In this document: piece after piece, positions 37,673-49,965 of the stretch
Layout of the letters: every line of letters begins with the position of its first letter
How positions within the stretch are numbered: position 1 is the first letter of the stretch
Assembly (NCBI GenBank): GCA_950097015.1
Contig: CATNEN010000005.1
Span: 3,091,501 to 3,155,500, forward strand
Source of the DNA: Macrostomum hystrix
Taxonomy: Eukaryota; Platyhelminthes; Macrostomidae
Length of the DNA: 64,000 bases
Reading direction: 5' to 3'
Notes under the pieces: generated by a model
Told to the model about the DNA's origin: nothing
The model's database searches: none
Seen by the model: the letters and a program-made list of their open reading frames with translations, nothing else
Program-made: the position numbers and the translations under genes

Positions 37673-39367
37673 ATGATATAATACTTTATCTCCACTTAAT
37701 TGACGTTTCTTGAATGCTTAATCAGGCTCTTCTTTTCCAAGGGAATTTCTTCGTCTATGGTAGTTATTTATGTTCAATCCAAAGAGTATTGAGGTCGCCT
37801 AGTAAAGAGTGCCAATAATGACGAAAATCTGAAGCCGATTTTTAGAATCCACCCACCCCCTCCGGTCACCAAGCTTTTTAGTCTATGGCACAAGTTGTGG
37901 CTAGAATGGTGTGCAAAGCCAATGCTCAAAAATACGAGTATATACATAGAAAAATACAAGTAGCTTATGTAGCTGGATGAATACCATGTATGCTTAAAAC
38001 GTCCTCAAGACTTTATTTCTGTATCTATACTGTAACCGTACGTACATTGATTGCTTTGTGTAAGGAGAAAAGAAGTTGAGCAGGATAAACAGGCAGAGTG
38101 AAGGTGCAGCAGTGTAATACTATAGCATGGTTTCCGAGGTCTTTAATGTCATGGCCGATCGGCGCGAAGCCATTTATCCGATGCCAGTGTTGTGGCGCAG
38201 GTCTTTCGCAAAGACTGATTAATAAAGCTCTGGCTCCTGCATGGGTGATTTATGTATATCGCATGTGCATCGCAATTGTTTTACAATGTTCTATTGATGC
38301 AGTTTTTTTAACTTTAACGAAAGGTCTTGGATTTTTTGCGGCAAAGGAAAAGCTTTTGCTAATTAAATTCGATTAATTAGTTAACGAAGTAGAAAATATT
38401 CTACTCTAATTAATTCTGCCCGCCGGCTACCACTATGAGTTAGCCTTACGGATACCTTAGCGGGCCGGGCTTAGCTAAGATAGTTTGGGCGGTATTAATA
38501 GGAATGCGATCCTTGTACAACCATTATTTCACGACAGCAGTAATTAGGGCCGAGAGAAAATAGAAATGAGTAGAGCATGAGTTTCAGATTTCTTAGCAGG
38601 TATTGGTAGTGGTACCGCCTTTCAAGCTTTAGTCAGATTAGGTTTTTCAAGCTTAATAAAACAGCTTTGGAATTTAGCTCTCGTCGTCGAAGCTCAATGC
38701 GTGCTTTTTTAGTTCGTGTCGTCCATGCGCAGCGCTGTCTCCCTCCCTCCGTTTGCCGGTGCTGGCCATATAGCGTAGTTTTCGATGCTTATTCTTAATT
38801 GCCCAACAAGCCTGGCACGTAAACCAGACGTGGCAAGAACTGAAAAAGAAACAAGATCAAAGCGATATTTATAAAAGATAAAAATCCGTACTTGTCCTTT
38901 CAATACACAGTGCGCCGCCGGCCGGCCTTGCTTCTCTGACTTGTTTTCCGTCCATGACCAACAACCCCCGCCTAGGGCGTGGCAAGAGTTAGTGAGTAGT
39001 GAGTGTACATTTACTGGACTGTACATTTGGTTTGAAATCTCTCTCTATTCCAAGCCAAACGGCAGGGGTTTATACAAGATGTACGGAGGGGTATAGAGAG
39101 TGGGCCAGACTGAAAATGAAGGCATGAAATCTAGCCGTGCGTCACGAGGCCCACCAACAGAGTTTAGGAGGGTCCTGACTAAAATTCCGCTTCTATTGAG
39201 TTTCGAATTTGCTGCGAGAGAAGAAAATTGCGACGCCTATTTAGCTCGAACTAGCGACTAACAAAAAATACAGAAGACTAAAATCCTTCATTTTATAGAA
39301 CATCTATGCATTGGTAAGGCTCTTTTAGCAATCATTCTAAGAAAACAAGCGAGCAGTTCAGACAAAC
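37673..39367. other. Intergenic sequence upstream of the WASP gene
   Basis: No gene is recognised. A 105-codon ORF on the minus strand at 38709-39026 is cysteine-containing but matches no domain known to me. 39250-39367 is probably 5' UTR of the WASP gene. Confidence 0.45.
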
Positions 39368-40574
39368 ATGCCAGTGCCACCTAGCAACAAGTCAAGCGAC
39401 CTACTTGACAATGACGAGAACAGTCTGGTGTTCAGTCTGCTGGGTCCCAAGTGCGTCACCATGGCAACCACGGTCGCCCAGATGTACTTCGCCAAGGACA
39501 ACGGCTGGCATCATAAGGGCACGGGCGTTCTGTGCTTTGTTCGGGACGCGAATCTGCGCTCATTTTTCTTGCGCTTCTACGATTTGGAGCAGAGACGAAT
39601 GTCGTTTGAGCAGGAAATCTACCGCAACATGAACTACGACAATCGATACAACTTCTTTCACCAGGTGAGTAAATGAGATTAATGAACTATTGCCACATCA
39701 CACAACACTCGAAGACAAAGTTATCCCATTCTCCACCACCCAGTTCGAGGCAGACCAATGCGTCGTCGGCTTCAATTTCGTCGACGACGACCGTGGACAA
39801 GACGAAGCGCACGAGCTAGTCCAGGTGTTGAAAGAGAAGGTGCAGAAGATGTCACCTCCGCAAGGGGGTAGACAACAGGAGCTCCAAACCGCTCCTGTAA
39901 TCATCGGCCACCATGTCAACACCGTGGGAGGCACTTTGCCATCTCCGATGTCCACTTTGACGTCGAATACAGGCAAGAAGGCCACAGGCAAGTCCGGAGG
40001 CAGAATAGACAAAGGCAAAGGCAACGCCGGTAAGGGTAAGATTCGCCGCGAGGACATCGGTATGCCGACCAACTTTCGTCACGTGCAGCACGTCGGCTAC
40101 GACAATCTTGAAGTCGACGGTGGTCAGATCCAGCGACTAGAAATCTCGGAAGATCCAGCGCTGAAGTTCCTCTTTGGTGCCATTGGTGAGGACTTTGAGA
40201 AGACCATGCAGAGCAGGAACGGCACTCGTAAGGTTGAGAAGCTGGTCACTAGGATGGGTGGCATGGATCGCATTCGGCAGATGGCCACGGAGGTGGGCTA
40301 TGCTCCGCCGCCAAGTCAGCCGCCGCAGCCGCCGCCTCCTCCGCGTGCGGCGCCGCAGCAGCCACGCGGACCGCCGCCGGCGCCACCGCCGCTGGCGACA
40401 GGTGGCAGAACTGCACCCCCGCCACCACCGCCGCCGCCGCCATCGCGGCAGGCCGGTGTTTTGCCGCAGCCGCCACAGGCGCCGCCGCCGCCACAGGCGC
40501 CGCCGCCGCCAGTTCCGCAGGCTCCGAGGCCAACATACAGCGGAGGCAGCTCCGCTCCTCCACCACCGCCACCC

Positions 40575-40606
<32 letters not shown>

Positions 40607-40964
40607 TCCGCCGCCGCCGCCGCCGCCGCCGCCGCCTCCGAGCTCTGGATCGCTGCGTCCGGCGCCAACTAGTTGTGAGTCGCCGGCTCCGACTGCCTCG
40701 CCAACCAGCGGCGGCGGCGGCGAACAGCGCAGCTTCCTGTCCGACATTCGCGCATTCAAAAAGGAGAAGCTGCGTAACGCAGCCACAGACTCCAAGCCCG
40801 AGTCGTCTGCTGTTGCGGCGGCCTCTGGCGGAGGCGCGGCAGGAGGCGGCGCGCAAGACATGCTGAGCGCGTTGAAAGCAGCCATGCGAGACATCAACAA
40901 GGGCGTACAGGGCAACGATTCCGATAGCGAAGACGATGACGACGAAGAGTGGGATGATGATTGA
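39368..40964 (+). CDS. WASP/N-WASP family actin nucleation promoting factor
   Basis: Two exons, 39368-39664 and 39744-40964, with a 79-bp GTGAGT...CCCAG intron, give 505 residues. Domain order is canonical. WH1 spans about residues 20-125 (FFLRFYDLEQRRMSFEQEIY, FHQ/FEADQCVVGFNFVDD). CRIB is at about 200-217 (IGMPTNFRHVQHVG), for binding Rho-family Cdc42. A long proline-rich region is at about 286-400. WH2 actin-binding is at about 427-445 (QRSFLSDIRAFKKEKLRNA). The central helix is DMLSALKAAMRDINKG, and the acidic tail ends DSEDDDDEEWDDD with the Trp that contacts Arp2/3. The protein links Cdc42 and SH3 signals to Arp2/3-driven branched actin. AATAAA at 41318-41323 is a likely poly(A) signal. 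The family call is secure; WASP versus N-WASP is not distinguishable. Confidence 0.93.
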
Positions 40965-41317
40965 GGATTTCACTGATTGGTTGATCATCAATTCATTCAA
41001 ATCTTCCTGCATGAACTGTGGCTTCAAGGCAGATAAAATGATCACTTGAACTTCTGTTGGCTGTGGTCTTACGTTAAGTCTCACCTGGATGATCCCTTTA
41101 TAATTTTATACCGAAAAATGATTTACAATGATAAACTTTTGATTGCGCTAAACTTTTTGATATGATAATAGGGTATGTTTTTAAACCAGGTTACAACTCA
41201 ATTTTAAAGCCTTTTGTTTGTGGCGGTGTATTGCAAAATATGTGAAAGTAAATACAGAGGATGGATCTATTAGTGATTATACAGAAATTGTTTATTAGTA
41301 AGGTGTGACGTTTTGCC

Positions 41318-41323
41318 AATAAA
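41318..41323 (+). terminator. Poly(A) signal AATAAA of the WASP gene
   Basis: Lies 354 bases after the stop codon, in AT-rich sequence. Confidence 0.5.
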
Positions 41324-42754
41324 AGATTATGACTTACCCTTGGAAGAGTTATATTTGCCAAATCTGACATTGAATTTATGCGCTGTTCTTATTTGTTTTA
41401 AACGCTACTCTGAGTAGAAGTGCTAGTAAAAAGAACCGTAAACAACGATGTCAAACAAAAAATATCGCCAAGTCAATCGCAACTATAAATAGTCGCTCCG
41501 GAATGAAATTTGGCGGGGCGGTCCGGAGTGGCTGGGTTACCCCAATAAACAGCAACAGCAACAACAGCAGCAACAAAGCAGCAGCAGCAACAAACCCAGC
41601 CGCACTAACTTGACCGCTCTTTTGCCACGTAACAACGTATGTCGTAACATATAAAAAAGGTTATTTGCTGTGGTCACCTTTAATGATCATTTTAAATCTA
41701 CGACTACTATTTTTCTATCGGTTTATTTTTCCTGGGTGACAAAGATGCAGTAGTAGATCCTCAAATTTGTCTTAATTAATTTCGTGTTAATGCTACATGT
41801 ACAGCATTAATTTGCGAAAGCGTGTTTTGACTACAAAAAATATATATTTGCAAGAATTTGTGGATATTAGGTTCGAATCCTGACTTTGTCAACAATTTCC
41901 GAAATCGAATTTTAAGCGTCGCTCAGAATAGGGAGGCAATCTGGAGCCAGTAAGTACGTCATGAATACGCGCTGCGTGAGAATCCACGAACTGTTCCACT
42001 GGCTGTGTGAAATACTAAACATTTAGCCATTTTGTCATATGTATTTCACAACATATCGGATGCTTCTTGCTATTAGTAAAGTTCATAAAGTTCATAAAAT
42101 CTAACATTGCTGTTCTCAATAGCCTGAAGGCATGAAAACCAAGTTCAAATCTTCATGTAGGAGGTTTTATAGAATGAATTGATGATAAGATAATTAAAAA
42201 GTTTATAGTTGAAGATATAAAACTAGGATCGATGTTCCTGAAGTCTACTATGAGTAGACTAATAGTAATTAGGGAAACTATAATTATTCGAGTAAATAAT
42301 TAAGTCAGAAAATGTTAATGGCGTTCAAAAAAGTTAAACAATCCGGTACTATTCAGCTACGAGTACTTTTGATAAGAAAAGCAACGCGTTTTGTTTATTT
42401 GCATAATTTTCGTGAATTGAAATATAATCAATAGATCTGTGAGCTGAAGAGGCCTTAGTATTTAGAGATACAGAAAAATGACGCAAGGCAATATAACAAT
42501 ATACATTTTTACAGGACAAAAACTTAATGTAAAAAGGCATTAGTAGAAATATAACATAAGAGTTCTTAAAAGCCACGAAAAAAATTACTTATTAAATTTA
42601 CGATGGCCATTTTGCAACTAATAACACTGAGATTCTACAAGGCCATTTTTAATGAGGAAGGTCAGGCTTGCTTTATTTATTGAGCTTAATTTTATGGTAG
42701 TAGGCCGAAATATAGTTTTTAACGGTATATCTGACTCATTGTGTTCATGGGATC
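41324..42754. other. Intergenic sequence, no gene seen
   Basis: Contains a CAG/CAA-rich stretch at about 41550-41600 and a B-box-like GGTTCGAATCC at about 41871-41881 without an A-box. No gene is recognised. Confidence 0.4.
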
Positions 42755-43650
42755 ACGGCTGGGATTATCCAACTCATTGGGATCGTGGGATTATCCAACT
42801 CATTGGGATCGTGGGATTATCCAACTCATTGGGATCGTGGGATTATCCAACTCATTGGGATCGTGGGATTATCCAACTCATTGGGATCGTGGGATTATCC
42901 AACTCATAGGGATCGTGGGACTATCCAACTCATAGGGATCGTGGGACTATCCAACTCATAGGGATCATGGGATTATCCAACTCATAGGGATCGTGGGATT
43001 ATCCAACCCATTGGGATCGTGGGATTATCCAACTCATTGGATCGTGGGATTATCCAACCCATTGGGATCGTGGGACTATCCAACTCATTGGGATCGTGGG
43101 ATTATCCAACTCATTGGGATCGTGGGATTATCCAACTCATAGGGATCGTGGGACTATCCAACTCATAGGGATCGTGGGACTATCCAACTCATAGGGATCA
43201 TGGGATTATCCAACTCATAGGGATCGTGGGATTATCCAACCCATTGGGATCGTGGGATTATCCAACTCATTGGATCGTGGGATTATCCAACCCATTGGGA
43301 TCGTGGGACTATCCAACTCATTGGGATCGTGGGATTATCCAACTCATTGGGATCGTGGGATTATCCAACCCATTGGGATCGTGGGATTATCCAACTCATT
43401 GGATCGTGGGATTATCCAACCCATTGGGATCGTGGGACTATCCAACTCATTGGGATCGTGGGATTATCCAACTCATTGGGATCGTGGGATTATCCAACTC
43501 ATAGGGATCGTGGGACTATCCAACTCATAGGGATCGTGGGACTATCCAACCCATTGGGATCGTGGGATTATCCAACTCATTGGATCGTGGGATTATCCAA
43601 CCCATTGGATCGTGGGACTATCCAACTCATAGGGATCATGGGATTCAGTG
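42755..43650 (+). repeat. 26-bp minisatellite
   Basis: About 34 copies of a 26-bp unit containing GGGATCGTGGGATTATCCAA. Some copies are 25 bp (CATTGGATCG with one G fewer). A block of about ten copies ending in CATGGGATTATCC near 42965 recurs near 43200, showing block duplication. It lies beyond the 3' end of the minus-strand VPS55 gene. Confidence 0.95.
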
Positions 43651-43989
43651 CTGGGATTATTGAACTGATAGGGATAATAGATTCAATGTTGATTGGGATA
43701 AATAGATCTAGTTAAGCGACAATAAAGCAGACAGGTTTTAAATTTCGCATATATTAAAGTTTTATATCAAATTTAAGCGGAGAAAACGCGATATAAAAGA
43801 ATAAAAAAAACTTAATTAAACTTCAATTGTCAATTGACTAACTATAACCTGACCTAGATATAAAAAACAATGCCTATTACTACGAATTAGTAAAGATTCG
43901 TACTTTACGAGACATAACTACGGTACATTGTGTTTGAGTTTAGCTCGTAGAAACTGGTTAGTAAAATAAGGAAATAATTTAATAGAAAG

Positions 43990-45321
43990 TCACCAGGCAG
44001 AATAAGAGAATCCGTCATTGTCGCGGAATACCAGAAAGAAGCCCAGAATGGTTAGAAACATGACCGTATTGCCAGACAGTACTAGCGCGCAGGCGCCCCA
44101 TTTGATAGCCGGATTGCCTATTGGTGTGCGAGCTAGAACAATGGGCAGGCAGTAGGCGGATACAACTAGAGCGGATGTGACAAAGATGGCAGTTTCCCAG
44201 GCAGCGCCAGATGTTGAGTTCGCATCCGAAATTCTCTTAGCTAGCAGGTAGGGCACCGGCGCCAGCAGGTAGAATATTAGCACAAACATTGGCCACCACA
44301 TGCTGCGGGCGGAGACGGTGATGGCTCAGACAGGTGAGGCACATACCGGTTGTTGATGGATCAGACAGGTGAGGCACATACCGGTTGTTGATGGATCAGA
44401 CAGGTTGGGCAGATGCCGGTTGTTGATGGATCAGACAGGTGAGGCACATACCGGTTGTTGATGGATCAGACAGGTGAGGCACATACCGGTTGTTGATGGA
44501 TCAGACAGGTGAGGCACATACCGGTTGTTGATGGATCAGACAGGTGAGGCAGATGCCGGTTGTTGATGGATCAGACAGGTTGGGCAGATGCCGGTTGTTG
44601 ATGGATCAGACAGGTGAGGCACATACCGGTTGTTGATGGATCAGACAGGTGAGGCACATACCGGTTGTTGATGGATCAGACAGGTGAGGCACATACCGGT
44701 TGTTGATGGATCAGACAGGTGAGGCACATACCGGTTGTTGATGGATCAGACAGGTGAGGCAGATGCCGGTTGTTGATGGATCAGACAGGTGAGGCACATA
44801 CCGGTTGTTGATGGATCAGACAGGTTGGGCAGATGCCGGTTGTTGATGGATCAGACAGGTGAGGCACATACCGGTTGTTGATGGATCAGACAGGTGAGGC
44901 ACATACCGGTTGTTGATGGATCAGACAGGTGAGGCACATACCGGTTGTTGATGGATCAGACAGGTGAGGCAGATGCCGGTTGTTGATGGATCAGACAGGT
45001 GAGGCACATACCGGTTGTTGATGGATCAGACAGGTGAGGCACATATCGGTTGTTGATGGATCAGACAGGGGAGGCAGATACCGGTTGTTGATTGATCAGA
45101 AAGCAGACAGAACTTACCCGTACTGTGGCAGAGCGCAGGCCAGCAGTAGGAAGGTGAGGCCGATAGAAGCAGCAAAGGAGAGAAGAATGATTCCTGTAAT
45201 TGAGAAATAAACTAATACGACTAATTAGTGGTATCAAAAAAACAAGGAGAGTCTCGCACAACAAAAATAAGCAATTCAATATTTTTATGTACTTAAACTG
45301 ACCTTTAACTCCGGCACCCAT
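43990..45321 (-). CDS. VPS55 / LEPROT family four-span membrane protein
   Basis: Three exons on the minus strand: 45321-45303 (MGAGVK), 45193-45118 and 44302-43990, giving 135 residues (human LEPROT has 131). Junctions are GT-AG in phases 1 and 2. The sequence follows the family throughout: FAASIGLTFLLLACALPQY, WWPMFVLIFYLLAPVPYLLA, IFVTSALVVSAYCLPIVLAR, IKWGACALVLSGNTVMFLTI and FFLVF. VPS55/LEPROT proteins are endosomal and Golgi membrane proteins that control traffic of receptors to the lysosome or vacuole and cell-surface receptor levels. Intron 2 (44303-45117) is almost wholly a 35-bp tandem array. Confidence 0.93.
44318..45100 (-). repeat. 35-bp minisatellite filling the VPS55 intron 2
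   Basis: About 22 copies of a 35-bp unit with CCGGTTGTTGATGGATCAGA. Two recurring variants differ at GGTGAGGCACATA and GGTTGGGCAGATG. The array begins about 15 bases from exon 3 and ends about 20 bases from exon 2, so the intron consists of little else. Confidence 0.95.
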
Positions 45322-45464
45322 TTTGTTATCGATCGATGTCTTAAGCACTTCTTCAGCTATACTGAAATATAATATATACAGACTATTGGCATTTGCATCA
45401 TTTAATTTTTCGGGGAAAAAAAACTATTTTATAAAAGAAAAATATTAAGCACTGGATTCTTCAG

Positions 45465-45925
45465 GTAATAGTATGCGGAACTTCAGGGAAGAGCAATAGA
45501 TTCTTCAGGGAATAGCGATAGATTCTTCAGGGAATAGCGATAGATTCTTCGGGGAATAGCAACCGCTTTTTCAGGGAATAGCAATAGATTCTTCGAGGAA
45601 TAGCAACCGCTTTTTCAGGGAATAGCAACCGCTTTTTCAGGGAATAGCAACCGCTTTTTCAGGGAATAGCAACCGCTTTTTCAGGGAATAGCGATAGATT
45701 CTTCGGGGAATAGCAACCGCTTTTTCAGGGAATAGCGATAGATTCTTCGGGGAATAGCAACCGCTTTTTCAGGGAATAGCAATCGCTTCTTCAGGAAAGA
45801 GCAATAGATTTTTCAGAGAATAGCTAGTGATTCTTCAGGGAATAGCTAGCCATTCTTCAGGGAATAGCTACTGATTATTCAGGGAATAGTGGGCGGTTCT
45901 TCGGGGAAAAGCAGGCGACTTTAAA
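45465..45925 (+). repeat. 22-bp minisatellite between VPS55 and the WASP-like genes
   Basis: About 20 copies of a 22-bp unit built on TTCAGGGAATAGC, with two versions: GATAGATTCTTC and AACCGCTTTTTC. A smaller array of the same family is at 49020-49235, in the equivalent position of the next WASP-like duplicate. Confidence 0.92.
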
Positions 45926-46546
45926 GGGAAGACTTAAACAAGTTCTATATTTTAGAGCTTGGAAATTCTTAGAAAGACAAGGAAAAAAATTATGATGGAT
46001 TAAAGTTGCGCTATAAGGATCTTAAGGTCGAGTGTTTTCAGCATTAGTACTGAATCAAATTTAAAAAAAAATCTTTCCAAATAGAAAAAAACACACAAAA
46101 AGGTGTATATTTTTGATAAAACCTAAATGACGATTTTAAAGACTTTTTAACAAGGTAAGTTTATGCAGCTCGTTGTTATCAGCAAGGAGCAAAAGACTCG
46201 CTGCTTTTAAAAGAAAACAGACACTGCTAGATGTTATCCGATTCAGTTGTTTCGATGGAAATGAAATTAGCAAACAAAATAAAGGAAAGAATAGTAACAA
46301 GGTAAAAATGCACGAGTCTGGAACAAAAAAACTTAAAATGCAGTAGTCAAAACTAAAAAACTTTTTAGGGACGTTCTGCGAATAAATCGAAGGAACGAAA
46401 AATGATATGAGCTATTTTGCATTTTTCGCGAAACTAAATGCTAGGAAATATTCAGGCCTCAATTTTGTTAGTACAACAAAAAATTAAAGCTAAATCTGGC
46501 CGTATCCGGTCGTCAGTTAGCAGACTCTATCATCCAAATTATCATT

Positions 46547-48853
46547 TTAACTGTCCCAGTCCTGTTCGTCCGATTCGTCTAGCTGATTTTCGATTGGCTG
46601 TTTTGATAACATCGTATTTAAAGCCGTATTCAGAGAAGTGAGCCCACTTGGCAATGGGACACTGGGACTTCGGACAGCCGGACTAGCTGAGCTAACGGGT
46701 TCATCCTGGCTTTTAGGTCGAATTCTCTCCATGCGCTGTTTCAATTCATCTTGAAAGCTTCCAGGTGAACTTTTTGAGACGCCTGGACTAGGAGATTGCG
46801 ATCTCGACCCGGGACTCCTGCCAGCTGGAAGTTTTAAACCCGCATTCGGTGGAGGCGGCGGGGGCGGAGGAGGAGGTGGTGGAGCTGGAGGAATAACACC
46901 CTTTACGATTGGAACTTTGGAAACGGATTGCAAACTTTTTGAAGGATTCACACTGGGACTTCGGCTAGACGGACTATCTTCAGCAAAGGATTCATCTGTT
47001 GACGATGGTTCATCTTCCTCACTAGAAGCGACAGCTTGACGAATTTTTTGAAGGCGTTTTCTTAAGTCGTCGTTTATTACTGGAGAACTCGGCGATACGC
47101 CACGCAAATGATTCATCCTGGGGCTTGGGCTAGCCGGACTAGCTGAACTTGTTGGCTTATTATCATCATTAGGTCGAATTCTCTCCATGCGTTGTTTCAA
47201 TTCATCTTGAAAGTTTACTGGTGCACTATTTGAGACACCTGGACTAGGAGATTGCGATCTCGACCCGGGACTCCTGCCAGCGGGAAGTTTTAAACCCGCA
47301 TTCGGTGGAGGCGGCGGCGGCGGAGGAGGAGGAGGTGGTGGAATGGCACATCTTTTCGCGGTGGCTGGACTAGAAGATTGCGATATCGACCCGGGACTTC
47401 TCCCAGCTGGAAGTTTTAGACCCGCAGTCGGCGGAGGAGGACGTGGGGGTGGAGGAGCTGGAGGAATCGCACATTTTTTCGCGGTGGCTTCGGCAGCGGA
47501 CTTCGCACTTATTGCAGAATTAATGCTGGATCTTTGGCCTGGCTGATTAGCTAAAGGAGTACTTGGTGTCGAAGTAGCCAGCGGTGGCGAAGGCAGCCCG
47601 ACTGGATGAATCGGCGACGGTGGCGCTAGGAAGCCTTCTGCGGCAGCAGTCTCGTACAACCGCTTCATGCCGCCGTAGTCATTTATGACTTTTAAAATGT
47701 TCTTAAAGCCATCTTTCGAATATAATGTCCTTTCAACATTGCAACCGTACTTCTCAAGTATGAATCTCAATGCCGGATCTTTTGCTAAGTAATCAGCGTC
47801 TATCATGACATAGACTTGCGAATATTCATTGCCCTTATCCAGGCCATAGCCTAGCTTTCCAACTAACAATCTTAGCGCTGGGTCTTTGGTTATGTCAGCT
47901 TCGTGTATTGCGCCAGATCTTCCAGGTGCTTCGCTGATGCCCATGTGCATGACGTGTCGAAAATCAGTTGGTCCGCTGATCTCTGGTCGGGCCTTTCTCT
48001 TATCTTGCTTTTCCTTTTTATCTCTCTTTTTTGTTGTTCCGGCGCCATCCGCCCCGCCATCTTTGTCATCCTTGCTGTGACTGGGCTTTTTTCGACGAAA
48101 GAATGCTCGGAATCGCTTACCGGGATGTTTATTCTTTTCTGCGTTGGCATCAACGTCTGCTCGCGTCTGCGGTCTGCTATCCGTTGAGCTGCTGCTAGCC
48201 TTATATGTTTTCGACTGCTGAAAAGAGCATTGCACAGAGTCTTGAACAGATGCTGCCGGCGCAAAATAAGATTCAGGTTCCTCTGGTCTGAGAACCAGCA
48301 GGTCAATTTTGGATTGGACAACTTCAGCGAATTCGATCGCTTCCGCGTGACCTATCTCGCTGCAAACAAAACTCAAGCCAATGATCTGTTCATCGGCTTC
48401 AAACTGGTGAAACAGCGGATCTCCTGTATCATACACCATGCCTTGGTAGATCTCTTGCTCAACAATTAGCCGACCCAAGTTAAGGTCGTAAAAGCGTAAG
48501 AAAAAAGTGCGAAAATAGGTATCGCAAATAAAACAAGCAGCGACGGGACTGCAACAGTGCTTGATCCACTTTCCATTGGCAGCGAAATACAACTCAACCA
48601 CCGTTGTGGCTAAACTGTTGCAGCCAGGCTCGAACATGTTAAATAGCACTTCATGCTCATTGTCTGTTAATAGACGACTGCGTCGATTAGTCGTGTCGGA
48701 GTCGGAGTCGGAGTCGGAGTCGGAATCTGAGTCCCGCCTCGCAATCGGCACAATGGAGTTCGACCAGAACTCTATAGGGATCTCTGACTGCTGTGGTGCC
48801 TGTGGACAATGGACAAAATAAGACTTTGAAGTTTTCTTAAACAAGCTCATCAT
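46547..48853 (-). CDS. WASP-like protein with repeated proline/WH2-like modules (paralog 1)
   Basis: 768 residues, intronless, starting MMSLFKKTSKSYFV. A Ser-Asp repeat (DSDSDSDSDSDSD) is at about 41-53. WH1 spans about 60-180 (FFLRFYDLNLGRLIVEQEIY, FHQFEADEQIIGLSFV). CRIB is ISGPTDFRHVMHMG. Downstream are proline runs alternating with the cassette NAGLKLPAGRSPGS and helices FQDELKQRMERIRP (twice) and DDLRKRLQKIRQ (once), which look like WH2-type actin-binding motifs. The C-terminus DESDEQDWDS supplies an acidic Trp tail for Arp2/3. It lacks the intron that splits FHQ/FEAD in the canonical gene at 39368. It probably promotes actin assembly downstream of a Rho GTPase. The WH2 assignment of the repeated helix is by eye. 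Confidence 0.88.
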   Translation of the reverse strand: MMSLFKKTSKSYFVHCPQAPQQSEIPIEFWSNSIVPIARRDSDSDSDSDSDSDTTNRRSRLLTDNEHEVLFNMFEPGCNSLATTVVELYFAANGKWIKHCCSPVAACFICDTYFRTFFLRFYDLNLGRLIVEQEIYQGMVYDTGDPLFHQFEADEQIIGLSFVCSEIGHAEAIEFAEVVQSKIDLLVLRPEEPESYFAPAASVQDSVQCSFQQSKTYKASSSSTDSRPQTRADVDANAEKNKHPGKRFRAFFRRKKPSHSKDDKDGGADGAGTTKKRDKKEKQDKRKARPEISGPTDFRHVMHMGISEAPGRSGAIHEADITKDPALRLLVGKLGYGLDKGNEYSQVYVMIDADYLAKDPALRFILEKYGCNVERTLYSKDGFKNILKVINDYGGMKRLYETAAAEGFLAPPSPIHPVGLPSPPLATSTPSTPLANQPGQRSSINSAISAKSAAEATAKKCAIPPAPPPPRPPPPTAGLKLPAGRSPGSISQSSSPATAKRCAIPPPPPPPPPPPPPNAGLKLPAGRSPGSRSQSPSPGVSNSAPVNFQDELKQRMERIRPNDDNKPTSSASPASPSPRMNHLRGVSPSSPVINDDLRKRLQKIRQAVASSEEDEPSSTDESFAEDSPSSRSPSVNPSKSLQSVSKVPIVKGVIPPAPPPPPPPPPPPPNAGLKLPAGRSPGSRSQSPSPGVSKSSPGSFQDELKQRMERIRPKSQDEPVSSASPAVRSPSVPLPSGLTSLNTALNTMLSKQPIENQLDESDEQDWDS

Positions 48854-49019
48854 TCAAAGTTCTTTCTTAATTCTAGCCTATTACAGCCAGCTATTAAGCA
48901 GTTGAGAGATGGAAGAGGCACGTAGAAAGATTAGCACACAGCAAATTAGAATAAAGAAGGCAAATAAGAAAACACAACTAGACAGCCAAAAGAAATCAAG
49001 CAAGATGGTGGGCTTGGCA

Positions 49020-49235
49020 GGGAATAGCAATAACTTCTGCATGGAATAGTTAGCGATATTACAGGGAAAGCGATTGATTCTTCAGGAAATAGCAAGCGAT
49101 TCTTCAGGAAAAAGCGAGTGATTCTTCAGGGAAAAGCGAGTGATTCTTTAGGGAAAAGCGAGAGATTCTTCAGGTAATGGCAATATATTATTTAGGGAAT
49201 AACAGGCGGTTTTTCAGCAAAAAGCAAGCGATTTT
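49020..49235 (+). repeat. 22-bp minisatellite, second block
   Basis: About nine diverged copies of the same TTCAGG...AAAGCGA unit family as at 45465-45925, just upstream of paralog 1. Confidence 0.85.
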
Positions 49236-49965
49236 TAAGGGAAGAAAGGAAAGCTCCTTGTTTTGAAAACAGAACAAAACTGGTTCCGTAAGGTCGATAT
49301 TTATTAGCATTATTTCGAAATTAAAAAAACGCAAAAATCTTTTTAAAAAGAGAAAAATAAACAAACATTTGTATATTTTCAATACAACTTAAATTACGAT
49401 TATAAAGACTTTTTAACAAGGTTGGTTTATGCAGCTCGTTGTTATCAGCAAGAAGCAAAAGACTCGCTGCTTTTAAATGAAAACAGACACTGCTAGATGT
49501 TATCCGATTCAGTTGTTTCGATGGAAATGAAATTAGCAAACAAATTTTAGGAAAGAAAAGTAAAAACATAAAAATGCAAGAGTCTGAAACAAAAGCTAAA
49601 ATAAATTAGTCAAAACAAAAAGTGTAACTTTTTCATTGCTAAAGACGTTAAAAGGACAAATAAAAGAAATAAAAAAAATAAATTTTGATTTTTTTTAAAC
49701 TAAATGCTAGGAAATATTCGGGCTTCCGTTTTTTGTTAGTACAACATAAAACAAAGACGAATCTGGCCGTATCCGGTCGTCAGTTTGCAGACTCTATCAT
49801 CCAAATTATCAGTTTAACTGTCCCAGTCCTGTTCGTCCGATTCGTCTAGCTGATTTTTATTGGCTGCTTTGAAAACATCGTATTTAAGGCCGAATTCAGA
49901 GAAGTGAGCCCACTTGGCAATGGGACACTGGGACTTCGGACAGCCGGACTAGCTGAGCTAACGGG

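Noticed and set aside
38709-39026. 105-codon minus-strand ORF with cysteines and histidines
   Set aside because: No spacing that fits a known zinc finger and no splice context.
41865-41890. B-box-like GGTTCGAATCC, possible tRNA or SINE
   Set aside because: No A-box at the right distance and no SINE body; too weak.
47343-48469. Short plus-strand ORFs within the WASP-like genes
   Set aside because: Shadows of the minus-strand coding sequence; repeated identically in the duplicate.
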